The notes beneath the pieces were generated by a model. The model did no database searches and was not told where the DNA came from. It saw only the letters and a list, made by a program, of their open reading frames with translations. Positions 31,965 through 41,007 of a DNA stretch of 64,000 nucleotides are shown here, piece after piece (position 1 is the first letter of the stretch; every line of letters starts with the position of its first letter). The position numbers and the translations under genes were made by a program. The stretch comes from Gemmataceae bacterium (GTDB taxonomy: Bacteria; Planctomycetota; Planctomycetia; Gemmatales; Gemmataceae), in NCBI GenBank assembly GCA_022616435.1, contig JAKEET010000147.1:1-64000 (forward strand), in the 5' to 3' direction.

Positions 31965-32906
31965 ATGCGCGTGCTCGTCACCGGCGGACTCGGCTATCTC
32001 GGCAGCATCCTGTGCGAGCACCTGCTCGACGCCGGCCACCACGTCCTTGCCGCCGACAACTTGATGTACGGCCAGGGCCAGCAAGGCCTGTTTCACCTCT
32101 GCGCCAATCCCCGCTTCGAATTCGCCAAGGGCGACGTCCGCGATGTGGCCTTTCTGCGCTCTGTGCTCCGCGACCGCGACGCTGTCATCCACCTGGCCGC
32201 CATCGTCGGCGCCGCGGCCTGCGACCGCGATCCATTCCTGGCGACGAGCGTCAACCTGCACGCGGTCCAATCGCTCCTGAAGCTGCGCGGCCGCCAGCAG
32301 CTCGTGATCTATCCGAACACCAACAGCGGCTACGGCATCACCTCGGGCGCCGAACATTGCACCGAGGACAGCCCCCTGCAGCCGATCTCGCTCTACGGCC
32401 GCACCAAGGTGGAAGCGGAGCGCGCCGTCCTCGATGAGCCCCACACGATCGCGCTGCGGCTGGCGACGGTGTTCGGCATGTCGCCGCGGATGCGGCTCGA
32501 TCTGCTCGTGAATCACTTTGTGTACGCCGCGTTCAAGGACCGCTACCTGGTGATCTTCGAAAAGGACTTCAAGCGGAATTTCGTCCACGTGCGCGACGTG
32601 GCCGACTGCATGCTGCATTGTCTGTCAAACGCCGAGGCGATGGCGGGCCGGCCGTACAACGTCGGCCTCGACGCGGCCAACCTGTCCAAGGAAGAGCTGG
32701 CCCTGAAGGTCAAGCGGTACGTGCCGAGCTTCTACATCCACTTCGCCCCGATCGGCCACGACCCGGACAAGCGCAACTACATCGTGTCGAATCAGCGGCT
32801 GCGGGATGCCGGCTTCGCGGCCCGGCGGTCGCTGGATCAGGGGATTCAGGAACTGCTGAAGGGCTACGCCATGGAAGGCCTGGCCCCGTATCGAAACGCC
32901 GGATAG
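31965..32906 (+). CDS. NAD-dependent sugar epimerase/dehydratase
   Basis: A 313-residue extended SDR enzyme. The N-terminal nucleotide loop is MRVLVTGGLGYLGS and the catalytic YxxxK is SLYGRTKVEAE (about 140-150), with Thr/Ser in NTNSGYG. The C-terminal part binds the nucleotide sugar (FKRNFVHVRDVA). It probably epimerises or dehydrates an NDP-sugar; the exact substrate is not evident. The next gene, a sugar nucleotidyltransferase, begins 10 bases after the stop, so the two form a sugar-activation unit. Confidence 0.88.
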   Translation: MRVLVTGGLGYLGSILCEHLLDAGHHVLAADNLMYGQGQQGLFHLCANPRFEFAKGDVRDVAFLRSVLRDRDAVIHLAAIVGAAACDRDPFLATSVNLHAVQSLLKLRGRQQLVIYPNTNSGYGITSGAEHCTEDSPLQPISLYGRTKVEAERAVLDEPHTIALRLATVFGMSPRMRLDLLVNHFVYAAFKDRYLVIFEKDFKRNFVHVRDVADCMLHCLSNAEAMAGRPYNVGLDAANLSKEELALKVKRYVPSFYIHFAPIGHDPDKRNYIVSNQRLRDAGFAARRSLDQGIQELLKGYAMEGLAPYRNAG

Positions 32907-32915
32907 GTGCGAGCT

Positions 32916-33647
32916 ATGAAACTGATCGCCGGCCGATTGCCACAGAGGATTTCCGACATTCCGGCCCTGATCCTGGCCGGCGGCCTGGGAACGCGCCTGC
33001 GGGACGCCGTTCCGCAGGGGCAGAAGGTCCTGGCGCCGGTGCGGCAGCGGCCGTTTCTCACACGGTTGCTCGATCAACTATCGGCCGCGGGGGTCCGCCG
33101 CGCCATCCTGTTGACCGGCCACCGAGCGGAGGACGTGCGGCAAGCCTTCGGCGCGCAGTATGGTTCGCTGCGTCTGGAATACTCCCGCGAGAGTTCACCG
33201 CTGGGAACAGCGGGCGCTGTCCGCCAGGCGCTGAACCTGGTCGCGAAGCCGACCATGCTGGTGTTGAACGGCGACTCGTACTGCAACGTCGATCTGCAAG
33301 CGTTCTTCGAGTTTCATCGCGGCCGCCGGGCCGATGTGAGCCTGGCCATCGTACGGGTCGCCGACGCCGGCCGCTACGGGCAGGTGCGCTTCGACGCCCA
33401 GGACCGCATCACGAATTTTGTCGAGAAGACCGGCACGACGGCCGCCGGCTGGATCAGCGCCGGGATCTATCTGATTCAGCGCGAATTGTTGCTGGGAGTT
33501 CCGAAAGGCCAAGCGCAATCGCTGGAGCGTGAGTGGCTGCCGCGCTGGACGGCGTCGAAGACCGTGGCCGGCTTCCGCTGCCCGGGCCCGTTCCTCGACA
33601 TCGGCACGCCGGAATCGTACGCGGCGGCCCAGGACATGTTCACGTAG
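32916..33647 (+). CDS. Sugar-1-phosphate nucleotidyltransferase
   Basis: A 243-residue nucleotidyltransferase. The signature ALILAGGLGTRLRDAVP (about 16-32), LLTGHRAEDV, the metal motif LVLNGDSYCNVD and the closing CPGPFLDIGTPESY identify the NTP-transferase family. The general pattern recalls heptose/mannose-1-phosphate guanylyltransferases such as HddC. ATG 32916 is preferred; GTG 32907 is three codons upstream. The TAG stop is provided by the palindromic element that follows, so the gene end has been shaped by it. Confidence 0.86.
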   Translation: MKLIAGRLPQRISDIPALILAGGLGTRLRDAVPQGQKVLAPVRQRPFLTRLLDQLSAAGVRRAILLTGHRAEDVRQAFGAQYGSLRLEYSRESSPLGTAGAVRQALNLVAKPTMLVLNGDSYCNVDLQAFFEFHRGRRADVSLAIVRVADAGRYGQVRFDAQDRITNFVEKTGTTAAGWISAGIYLIQRELLLGVPKGQAQSLEREWLPRWTASKTVAGFRCPGPFLDIGTPESYAAAQDMFT

Positions 33648-33747
33648 GACAGGACTCCGCTCCTGTTCACGTAGGACAGGACTCCGCTCCTGTCCGGCCT
33701 GCAAGGAAACGCGTCCGGCTGGACAGGAGCGGAGTCCTGTCCTACGT
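33641..33747. repeat. Palindromic element (GTAGGACAGGACTCC family), with duplicated left arm
   Basis: The left arm CACGTAGGACAGGACTCCGC occurs twice in tandem (33641-33666 and 33667-33695) and its inverse at 33715-33747. The stop codon of the nucleotidyltransferase (33645-33647) lies in the first arm. Same family as the in-frame copy at 1893-1955. Confidence 0.9.
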
Positions 33748-33767
33748 AAGGCCTCCTCGGAGTTCAC

Positions 33768-35015
33768 GTGTCGCAGCCTCAACCTGAGTTCGTGTGCCGC
33801 CATCCCAAGCCCGGCTGCAAGCTGAGCGTCATTCTCATTGACTGGCGGGTGCGCGAGAGCTTCCACAGCCTGCACTATCTCAATCGCCAAACGCTGCCCC
33901 GCGACCAGTACGAATTGATCTGGCTGGAGTTCTACCGTCACCAGCCTGCTGCGCTGCGCGGCCTGGCGGCTCGCAATCCTGGAACGCTCGACCAGTGGCT
34001 CAGCGCGGGCTATCCGGACGACTGCCTGTACCACAAGCACCGGCTGTACAACCTGGGCCTGCTGCTGGCCCACGGCGAACACGTCGTCATCTGCGATTCC
34101 GACGCGATCTTCACGCCGAACTTCCTGGCGAGAATCGTCGCCCATTTCGAGCAGTCGCCGCGCAGCGTCCTGCACCTCGACCAGGTTCGCAACGTCCGCC
34201 GCCGGTTCTACCCGTTTTGCTACCCGAGCATCGCCGAGGTGCTGGGCCGCGGCGTGCGCAACTGGCGCGGCCACACGACGGCGGGGCTCTTGCCGGAAGC
34301 GGACATGATCCACGCGTGCAACTACGGCGCCTGCATGGCGGCGCCGCGGCAAGCTCTCATGGACCTCGGCGGCGCCGATGAGAGTCTCGGCTACCTGGGC
34401 TACATCTGCGGGCCGTATGAGATGACGTTTCGCCTCGGCCATCACGGCCTGGCGGAGCACTGGCTACGGGATGAATTCCTCTACCACGCCTGGCACCCCA
34501 ACGCCAGCGGCGGCAACGTCGAGTATCACGGCCCGCATGACGGGGCTTACGTCGCCCTGGACGCCCTGGAAGCGCGCGCCCTGGGCCGGGTGCTGCCGCT
34601 GGTGGAGAACCCTTGGATTCAGCGTTCGCGGCTCGGCCACGCTGTCAGCAGCGATGACCTTCTGCAATCGCTGGCGCAAACGCCGGAACCCGCGTGGCAG
34701 CGCGACGCGGTGCTCGCGCCGGCGCCGCGGATCGCGTGGATCGAGCGTGATTTCGAAGGATTCAACGTGTTCTACGACGGCCGGCGCTTCCACGGCATTC
34801 GGCGCGCTCACGGCGTGTTCGATCCGGCGCGGAAGAACACCTACCAGCCGCGGCTCCACGCCAGGACCGCCCACCGGGTGCGGCAACTGATCCGCTACTA
34901 CAACCGCCTGCCCAAGGACTTCTGGGGCAAGTTCTGGGCGGAACCGCTCTACAAGCTGCCGCTGCGCGTGTGCCAGAAGATGGGCCGCGAATTGGCCCGG
35001 CTTGTCGAGGCCTGA
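33768..35015 (+). CDS. Glycosyltransferase-like protein (GT-A fold)
   Basis: A 415-residue protein with GT-A features: CKLSVILIDWRVRESFHSLH near the start, HKHRLYNLGLLLAHGEHVVI and the acceptor/metal motif ICDSDAIFTPNFL (about 108-120). The region after residue 300 is variable, and the C-terminal helix (PKDFWGKFWAEPLYKLPLRV) is basic and may lie on the membrane surface. GTG at 33768 is the start supported by the frame. It precedes another glycosyltransferase by 17 bases. Confidence 0.75.
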   Translation: MSQPQPEFVCRHPKPGCKLSVILIDWRVRESFHSLHYLNRQTLPRDQYELIWLEFYRHQPAALRGLAARNPGTLDQWLSAGYPDDCLYHKHRLYNLGLLLAHGEHVVICDSDAIFTPNFLARIVAHFEQSPRSVLHLDQVRNVRRRFYPFCYPSIAEVLGRGVRNWRGHTTAGLLPEADMIHACNYGACMAAPRQALMDLGGADESLGYLGYICGPYEMTFRLGHHGLAEHWLRDEFLYHAWHPNASGGNVEYHGPHDGAYVALDALEARALGRVLPLVENPWIQRSRLGHAVSSDDLLQSLAQTPEPAWQRDAVLAPAPRIAWIERDFEGFNVFYDGRRFHGIRRAHGVFDPARKNTYQPRLHARTAHRVRQLIRYYNRLPKDFWGKFWAEPLYKLPLRVCQKMGRELARLVEA

Positions 35016-35032
35016 ACGGACACGAGCGATCG

Positions 35033-36031
35033 ATGAACAACGACATCATCCTGGATGGCCGCCGGGGCTTCGAAGACTCAGCCCCGGCCACGCCGCCAAC
35101 GGGGTTTCACGAGTTGGTTCACGCGCTGAATCAGCGTTGCCGGGCGGAGTTCGACCGGGCCGAACGGTTGCAGGCGGAGCTGGATGACATCAAGGAGTCG
35201 CGCGCCTGGATCATCTTCCAATGGTTGCGGTCTCTGCGGCGCTGGTTGGGGTCGTCGGCGCTGGGAGCTCCCGCAAGTCCACCAGGATCCCGAGGCGCCG
35301 CTCGCCTCGCGGCACCTACCGAAGTCGGCGTCTCCACGCCGTTGCCGAAAGTCAGCATCCTGATTCCGTTCAAGGACCAGCTTGGACTGCTCCGCAACTG
35401 TCTGCGCAGCCTGCGCCGCGGCGCCTACCGACGTCTGGAAATCGTCTTGCTCGACAACGGCAGCACCGCGCCCGACATGCTGCGCTACCTGGAGTGCATG
35501 AAGCGCCGCCGCGGCTTTCGCGTCGTGGACTGTCCGGGCGACTTCAACTTCGCGCGCATCTGCAACCTCGGTAGCCGGCAGGCGAGCGGCAGCTATCTGT
35601 TGTTCCTCAACAACGATGTCGAAGTGCTCACGCCGGAATGGCTGGAGCGGATGCTGGCCCTGGCCGAGAACCCGCGGGTCGGAGTCGTCGGCAGCACCCT
35701 GCTCTACCCCGACGGCACGATTCAGCATGCGGGGATCGAGCAGCTCTCGAACGGCCTGTGGCGGCATGCGTATCGCGGCTCGACGCCCGACAGCGCCGGC
35801 GCGGATTTCCTTCAGGTCCGCTGCGTTCCGGCCGTGACGGCGGCCTGCCTGCTGATGCGCCGCGATCGCTTCTTCGAGTTGGGCGGCTTCGACGAGCGCT
35901 ATCCGGTCACCCACAATGACGTGGACCTGTGCCGCCGTGTCCGCGAACGCGGCTGGCTGGTCGTGGTGACCCCGCACGCGCGGCTGATGCATTTCGAATC
36001 GTTGAGCCGGGGGTACTCTAGACAACGGTAG
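35033..36031 (+). CDS. Glycosyltransferase family 2, apparently truncated at the C-terminus
   Basis: A 332-residue GT2 protein. After an N-terminal linker (about 1-100) it has LPKVSILIPFKDQLGLLRNC, EIVLLDNGST, the metal-binding SYLLFLNNDVEVLTPEW and the catalytic-base region RYPVTHNDVDLCRR. The sequence stops at HFESLSRGYSRQR. In related enzymes the H-E-S-x-S-R-G segment is followed by a further helical stretch of 40 or more residues, so the C-terminus looks cut short. A half-copy of a palindromic element starts 3 bases after the stop. The start is ATG 35033 rather than 34970. Confidence 0.82.
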   Translation: MNNDIILDGRRGFEDSAPATPPTGFHELVHALNQRCRAEFDRAERLQAELDDIKESRAWIIFQWLRSLRRWLGSSALGAPASPPGSRGAARLAAPTEVGVSTPLPKVSILIPFKDQLGLLRNCLRSLRRGAYRRLEIVLLDNGSTAPDMLRYLECMKRRRGFRVVDCPGDFNFARICNLGSRQASGSYLLFLNNDVEVLTPEWLERMLALAENPRVGVVGSTLLYPDGTIQHAGIEQLSNGLWRHAYRGSTPDSAGADFLQVRCVPAVTAACLLMRRDRFFELGGFDERYPVTHNDVDLCRRVRERGWLVVVTPHARLMHFESLSRGYSRQR

Positions 36032-36033
36032 AT

Positions 36034-36051
36034 GCCGCTTGCGGCTTGGCG
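36034..36051. repeat. Half-copy of the CCGCTTGCGGC palindromic element
   Basis: GCCGCTTGCGGCTTGGCG matches the arm at 754-771 (reverse complement). It lies 3 bases after the stop of the truncated glycosyltransferase gene, between convergent genes. Confidence 0.65.
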
Positions 36052-36073
36052 CTCGCCGACAGCCGCGGCGGGT

Positions 36074-37873
36074 TCATCCCCGCAGCGCCTGATTCACGGC
36101 CGCGTCCAGGTGCAGGACATTCTCCGGCAGCCGCCGCAGCACCAGTTGCAGGCGTTCGTACGCCGACCCGCCCGTCGCCGGCCAGTGGATGAGCCACTCG
36201 GCCAGCGGGCCGGAGAGGTGTTGCGTCACCAGGGTTTGCTGGCGGCGGCGGACCTGTTCGCGCTGGGCGTCCACGTACTGCTTGCCCAGCAGCTCGATCA
36301 AGTGATTGGCGACCGAGGCCGCCAGCGGGACCAGCACCAGGTTGAGCCAGATGACGGCGCCCGCCGAGGCGACCGTGGCGACGGCCCCGATGATCGCGCC
36401 GGCCTCGACGCTGAGTTTGGCTCCCCGCAGCGTGTTCAGGGCGATCGGGTTCTTCTCGATGTGCTCGTAAATCGCGCGGGCGGTGCACTCCACCTCGTCG
36501 GTCATCGACGTGTGAAACTTCCCCAGGCTCTGCTCGAAGCGGTCGCGAATCTGGTCGGCCAGGCCCGCCGCCGCGAACCCGCGGCTGATGTGTTGCCACA
36601 GCGGATGCTGTCCCGCCTTGCGGGCCGCCTCCTTGCGCAACAGATCGATCCAGCCCGCCAAGGCGCTCTCCAGCACCGGCCGCTCCGGCAGCGGCGGCGC
36701 TTCCGGACGTTGCAGGGCCTTGTTGAACAGGTTCCGCATCCAGCGATACGGCGTCTGGATCACGTTCAGCGCCCCGCTGACAAACCGGCCCACGCCCGGC
36801 AACTCCAGCAGCTCGAGCAGCCGCACCAGGGCCTCGTCGAAGCGCCGCAGCCGGTCGGTGCTCAAGAATTCATGGCGGTAGCGATTGTCGAACTCGGACT
36901 GGCCCTCGTGAACGATGCGTTGCCAGCTGGCGAGGGCTTCGAGGTCCTGCCGCGCCACGCCGAGCAACACTTGCTCGCCGGACTTCAAGAACGCGATGGC
37001 TGAGGCGACCGACCGTTGCCGCGACGCGGTCGCCGGCTCGCCCAGGACGCTGACCTGGTTGACGAGCGGGATCCGCCAGGCGTTGGCCAGCCGCAATGGA
37101 TCGCTCAGTTGCTCGTGGCTGAGATGCGGAATCGCCAGGCAGGCGACGGCGCTGCCGGGCATGTTCGCCAGGACCGCTTGCTGAAAGTGCTGCAACAGCG
37201 CCGGGGCGTCATGTTCCTTCATCTTCACCAGGCACACGACGACCGCCTTGCCGGCGTGCAAGAGCGTCCGCAGGTACTCGGTCGGCACGGCGTCGTTGTA
37301 GCGCTCGTCGGAGGCCACGTACACGATGACGTCGGCCAGGCCCGCCACTTCCAGCAGCCGCGGGACATAGTTGGTCGCCGCCCAGGTGGTCATGTCGGGG
37401 CAATCCCAGACCACGAACTTGTCGAGCAGGTTGATGACGTCGGCGGGCGGAGTGAGCCGCCGGACCTGATAGACGTCTTCGTCAAGGCTCGCCGATTGCG
37501 GCTGCCCCAGGCGTTTCATCGGGCCGAGGAAGCCGACCTGGGCGGGCCAGGCCAGGGCGCCGTCGGCCTTGGCGTAGGCGACCGGATGACGCGTGAAGCC
37601 TGCTTGCGGATTGCTCTCGGCTTCCATCGAGCCGATGAGGAAGTTGGCGATGGTGCTCTTGCCCGCGCCGGCGCCGCCGACAACCGCGACGTGGAGCGGC
37701 GCCGCCGGCTGGCCTTCGAGAAACGGGCCGATGACGTTGCGTACCAGCGCCGCCGCCAGCCGGATCGCGCCCGCGTGCAGGGCCGCGTCGGGCTGAGTCC
37801 GCGCATGCTGTTCCAGCCAGGCCAGATCCTCCGCCGTCTGCTGAATCAACGCGCGCTGGGCCGCTTCGTCCAT
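36074..37873 (-). CDS. Dynamin-like/large GTPase with membrane segment
   Basis: A 599-residue P-loop GTPase. G1 is VVGGAGAGKSTIANFLIG (about 65-82), G3 is DCPDMTT (about 159-165) and the G4 position reads VCLVKMKEHD. A helical region follows, with a hydrophobic stretch of about 40 residues near 470-510 (AGAIIGAVATVASAGAVIWL) that should insert into a membrane. This is the layout of bacterial dynamin-like proteins, which remodel membranes, but no specific family is certain. The NKxD specificity motif is non-canonical, so guanine specificity is unproven. Confidence 0.7.
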   Translation of the reverse strand: MDEAAQRALIQQTAEDLAWLEQHARTQPDAALHAGAIRLAAALVRNVIGPFLEGQPAAPLHVAVVGGAGAGKSTIANFLIGSMEAESNPQAGFTRHPVAYAKADGALAWPAQVGFLGPMKRLGQPQSASLDEDVYQVRRLTPPADVINLLDKFVVWDCPDMTTWAATNYVPRLLEVAGLADVIVYVASDERYNDAVPTEYLRTLLHAGKAVVVCLVKMKEHDAPALLQHFQQAVLANMPGSAVACLAIPHLSHEQLSDPLRLANAWRIPLVNQVSVLGEPATASRQRSVASAIAFLKSGEQVLLGVARQDLEALASWQRIVHEGQSEFDNRYRHEFLSTDRLRRFDEALVRLLELLELPGVGRFVSGALNVIQTPYRWMRNLFNKALQRPEAPPLPERPVLESALAGWIDLLRKEAARKAGQHPLWQHISRGFAAAGLADQIRDRFEQSLGKFHTSMTDEVECTARAIYEHIEKNPIALNTLRGAKLSVEAGAIIGAVATVASAGAVIWLNLVLVPLAASVANHLIELLGKQYVDAQREQVRRRQQTLVTQHLSGPLAEWLIHWPATGGSAYERLQLVLRRLPENVLHLDAAVNQALRG

Positions 37874-38459
37874 GCTGCTCCTTTGGTGTCGTGAGTGGTG
37901 AGTCGTGAGTGGTGAGTGGCATGCAAGCCCCAGGATGAGCGCAGCGATTCCTGGGGGTTCAACCCCCGCGAAATCGCTGCGCTCTCACGACTCACCCCTC
38001 ACTACTCACCACTCACTACTCTACGGCGCAAGCAATGAGACTCGCAAGACTTGCATTGGCCTTCGCGACGGCGACCCGAAACGCACCGAGCGAGCCGCCG
38101 GCGTCCGGGGGAACGCAGGCGCTCGCTCGGGAGGGGAAAAAGGGCTCCGGCGGCGTCAACGCAATGGACCGCTGGATAGCCGGCGTCGGCGATCACGGCC
38201 GGCGGCCAGCGGTGCGGGGTCGCAATCGGGTGCCGGAGCCCAGGCTGGTAGCCCTCGCGCTCCGCGAGAGGTTGGCGACTTGCCCCACGCAGCGGCCGCA
38301 ACGCCATGGTGTCCGGCCGGTGCTAACTCCGTTTATCGGGTGCGGCCGGCGGTCACTTGAGAGCCGGCCGCCAGCGGCGGCGCGGAACCAGGGACGACCA
38401 ATCGCCCGGACCGCGCCGGCCGTTACAATCGCCCGCTTCGTGTTTAGTTCTCTCGAGTA
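37874..38459. other. 586-base intergenic region, no gene supported
   Basis: The region carries a compound palindromic element at 37886-38023 and otherwise GC-rich sequence with short inverted motifs (GAGCGAGCC, GCCGGCCGCCAGC). Open frames across it have no recognisable domain, show Arg/Ala/Gly-rich composition, and run through the repeats. I see no promoter-like hexamers that stand out. Confidence 0.6.
37886..38023. repeat. Compound palindromic element (GTGAGTGGTGAGT arms around CCCAGGATGAGC motif)
   Basis: GTGAGT-type tandem arms at about 37886-37919 and their inverse at about 37986-38023 enclose a copy of CCCAGGATGAGCGCAGCGAT (as at 13464-13492, inverted) and a second partial copy. It looks like one element family inserted within another. 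Confidence 0.75.
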
Positions 38460-39374
38460 TCAGATAGGCGGCGAATTCCCTACGAACGTTTTCCCGCGAC
38501 GCGACGCCGCAGGCTTGGCGTCATGCAGCAGACCGCGAAGCGTCGCCAGGTTCACGGGATCCATGTCCTCGCCGTTGGGTCCTTCCTTGGGAGTTTCCAG
38601 AACCATCGGGTGGGCGCGGAACCGAGGATCGTTCAACAGCAGGCGAAACGGCTCAAGTCCCAGGCAGCCCTGCCCGATGTGGGCGTGCCGATCGACCCGG
38701 CTGCCGAGCGGCTTCTGACTGTCGTTCAGATGGAACGCCCGCAACTTGCTCAGGCCGACGACGCGGTCGAATTCCATCATGGTCGCCTTGTACGCGGCCG
38801 GCGGGGCAAGCGGATAGCCGGCGGCAAAGACGTGACAGGTGTCGAGACAGACGCCGAGCCGGTCGGGGTCCTTGACCCGGTCGAGGATGCCCGCAAGGTC
38901 TTCGAAGCGATGTCCCAGGCTGCTGCCCTGGCCGGCGGTGGTCTCGAGCAGCACCATCACCCGGCACTTCCGGCAGCGGCGGTGGGTTTCGTCGAGCGCC
39001 CTGGCGACGCGCCGCAGGCCGGCGGCGCGATCGCCGTCGGTCGGCGTGCCGGGGTGGACCACCAGGTATGCCAGGCCAAGCGCCTCGGCCCGCTGCGTCT
39101 CGACGACGAACGCCTCCACCGAGCGGCGATACAGCTCCGGCTGGGGCGAAGCAAGATTGATCAGGTAGGCGGCGTGGGCCATGGGCAGCCGCAGCTTGAA
39201 CTCCGCCAGCTTCTCTCGAAACAGGGCGATCTCGTCCGCGGTCAGCGGCTTGCCGGCCCACTGGTTGTTGTTCTTGGTGAAGATCTGCACGGTCGCGCAA
39301 CCGTTGTGATGAGCGGTGATCAGGGCGTTGTGATAGCCGCCGGCGATGGAGTTGTGAGCGCCAAGGAGTGGCAT
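38460..39374 (-). CDS. nfo: Endonuclease IV (AP endonuclease)
   Basis: A 304-residue EndoIV family protein that cleaves DNA at abasic sites. The family zinc-ligand segments are present: GAHNSIAGG and FTKNNNQW at the start, LVVHPGTPT, LLETTAGQG, CLDTCHVFAAGY, FHLNDSQKPLGSRVDRHAHI and LETPKEG. Length is normal, about 280-300. It converges on nothing and stands next to a small membrane-protein gene in the other direction. Confidence 0.94.
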   Translation of the reverse strand: MPLLGAHNSIAGGYHNALITAHHNGCATVQIFTKNNNQWAGKPLTADEIALFREKLAEFKLRLPMAHAAYLINLASPQPELYRRSVEAFVVETQRAEALGLAYLVVHPGTPTDGDRAAGLRRVARALDETHRRCRKCRVMVLLETTAGQGSSLGHRFEDLAGILDRVKDPDRLGVCLDTCHVFAAGYPLAPPAAYKATMMEFDRVVGLSKLRAFHLNDSQKPLGSRVDRHAHIGQGCLGLEPFRLLLNDPRFRAHPMVLETPKEGPNGEDMDPVNLATLRGLLHDAKPAASRRGKTFVGNSPPI

Positions 39375-39437
39375 GCGGATTAGTGTAGGGCTCCGCCGTT
39401 CGTTGACGCCAACCGTGGAGATCGCTAATGTCTCTCC

Positions 39438-39860
39438 ATGCTCTTCATGACCATCCTGGACACGCTGCGGGAATTGCTTTCGAACCTGGGCGACCTCGCC
39501 TATCAGTTGGCGGCGCTCGCCTGGCAGCACATCTTGCTGATCCTGTGGGTGATCTGGTGGCTGTGGGGCGTCAACTGGCAGCGGGCCTGGCCGGTGCTCC
39601 GGCAGGGCGCCTGGGCGCCCTTGATCTTGCTCATGGCGGCCAGCGCTCTCGTCTGGTCGCGCATCGCGCCGGCGAGCTGCGATTGCCTGGCGATCGTCAC
39701 CATTCCCAATTTCTGGTGGCAGCTCGGCTACGTCGGCATGCTGGTCGCGCTGATGTTCTTCTGCGGCTGGCTGCAGGGCGTCTTCCACTGGGCGCCGGCC
39801 GACGTCAACCTCGATCCGCCGGCACACGGGCACGATGATCACCACGAGCCTCACCACTGA
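39438..39860 (+). CDS. Hypothetical small membrane protein with His-rich tail
   Basis: A 140-residue protein with about three hydrophobic segments (residues about 25-45, 55-75, 85-110; ILLILWVIWWLWGVNW and WWQLGYVGMLVALMFFCGWL) and a C-terminal tail PPAHGHDDHHEPHH that could bind a metal ion. Family unknown to me, though similar small proteins occur in planctomycetes. The start may be ATG 39438 or ATG 39447. A palindromic element begins 4 bases after the stop codon. Confidence 0.65.
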   Translation: MLFMTILDTLRELLSNLGDLAYQLAALAWQHILLILWVIWWLWGVNWQRAWPVLRQGAWAPLILLMAASALVWSRIAPASCDCLAIVTIPNFWWQLGYVGMLVALMFFCGWLQGVFHWAPADVNLDPPAHGHDDHHEPHH

Positions 39861-39863
39861 GCC

Positions 39864-39936
39864 GGCAAGCGTCGCGGCGTGAGCCCGACGTGTTTGCCGG
39901 GCATGTCCACGTCGGGCTTACGCCGCGACGTTCGCC
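39864..39936. repeat. Palindromic element (GGCGAGCGTCGCGGCGT family), copy 2
   Basis: Arms GCGTCGCGGCGTGAGCCCGA and its inverse near 39907-39936 match copies at 31860 and 48640. It separates the convergent gene ends at 39860 and 39958. Confidence 0.88.
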
Positions 39937-39957
39937 GTTTCGCGCCGCTCGCCGGCG

Positions 39958-41007
39958 CTAGCGCAGCCCGAACGTGTCCTTCAGAAACGTCTGACTCTCA
40001 TCCCACGCGTCCGTCGCTTTCGCGAAATCGACCGGGAACGCTCGTGCCGTCCGCGCCGGCTGCATGACGGCCGGCAGCTCGGCCTTCACCTGGGGATTGA
40101 GCGGGATCTGCCGGCTCTGGCCCTCGGCCAGCATGGCTTCGACTTCCGGACTCAGCAAATAGTCGATCAGCTTCTTGGCCCCGTCCGGGTTGGGGCAGTC
40201 CTTGATGAACGCCACCGTGTTGGGAATGAACAGCGTCCCCTGGCCGCTGCCGGCCGCCGCGTCGGCGTCGAGGAAGATCATGGTCACCGGCCGGCCCTGG
40301 TCGATCTCGGCGAGCGCGTCGTCGGTGTCGGTGAGGCCGAGGTCGAACTGGCCGACGCCGACGCCGGCCGCCACCTGCTTGTTGCCGGCGACGATCTGCA
40401 CGTCGTTGGCCCGCAAGCGCTCGAAGAACGTCCGCGCCTGGTCCGGCCCCCACGCCTGGAACAGGCAGGCGGCGTGCGTCGCGGTCGTGCCGAACAGCGG
40501 CTTGGCCATGGCGAGCCGTCCCTTCCATTCCGGCTTGACGAGGTCGCGCAAGCTCGTCGGCGTCTGCTCGGGGCTCACTGTCGTGGTATTGACCACCAGC
40601 ACCCGCGCCCGCGCCGCGAAGGCGGTCCAGGTGTGGTCGGCGGCCTTGAACTGAGCGGGGTAAGGGAGGGCGGACGGGCTTTGGTACGGGGCGTACACAC
40701 CCTGGCGCTCGAGGCGGATCGTCGCCAGGATTTCGTTGTTCCAGTGGACGTCGCAGCGCGGCCGGCTCGCTTCGCGGACCAGGTCGTCGTACAGGCCCAC
40801 CGATTTGTTGGCCTCGGTGTCGTAACGCTTGTCCACGCGCAGGCCGGTGCGCTTGGTGAACTCCGCCAGGATCGGCTCGGCGAACTTGCGATCGTGGGCG
40901 CAATAGACCACGACCCGCGGCCCGCCCCAGGTGAAGATCAGGGGCACGCCGATCAGTACGACGATCACCACGCCCAGGATCAGGGCGCGGGTGCGATGGC
41001 GGGTCAT
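39958..41007 (-). CDS. Extracellular solute-binding protein, Fe(III)/family 1 type (orphan)
   Basis: A 349-residue periplasmic binding protein anchored by an N-terminal helix (TRALILGVVIVVLIGVPLIF). Family stretches are VVVYCAHDRKFAEPILAEF, GLRVDKRYDTEANKSVGLYD, DVHWNNEILATI and GLTDTDDALAEIDQGRPVTM. Such proteins bind Fe(III) or small oxyanions, but no permease or ATPase is next to it, so the ligand is open. Its start overlaps the stop of the REC-HATPase gene upstream (ATGA), an unexpected pairing. Confidence 0.82.
   Translation of the reverse strand: MTRHRTRALILGVVIVVLIGVPLIFTWGGPRVVVYCAHDRKFAEPILAEFTKRTGLRVDKRYDTEANKSVGLYDDLVREASRPRCDVHWNNEILATIRLERQGVYAPYQSPSALPYPAQFKAADHTWTAFAARARVLVVNTTTVSPEQTPTSLRDLVKPEWKGRLAMAKPLFGTTATHAACLFQAWGPDQARTFFERLRANDVQIVAGNKQVAAGVGVGQFDLGLTDTDDALAEIDQGRPVTMIFLDADAAAGSGQGTLFIPNTVAFIKDCPNPDGAKKLIDYLLSPEVEAMLAEGQSRQIPLNPQVKAELPAVMQPARTARAFPVDFAKATDAWDESQTFLKDTFGLR

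Noticed and set aside
38035-38718. 227-codon open frame on the plus strand in the gap next to nfo
   Set aside because: It begins in repeat-flanking DNA, has shadow-type composition, and its second half is antisense to nfo.
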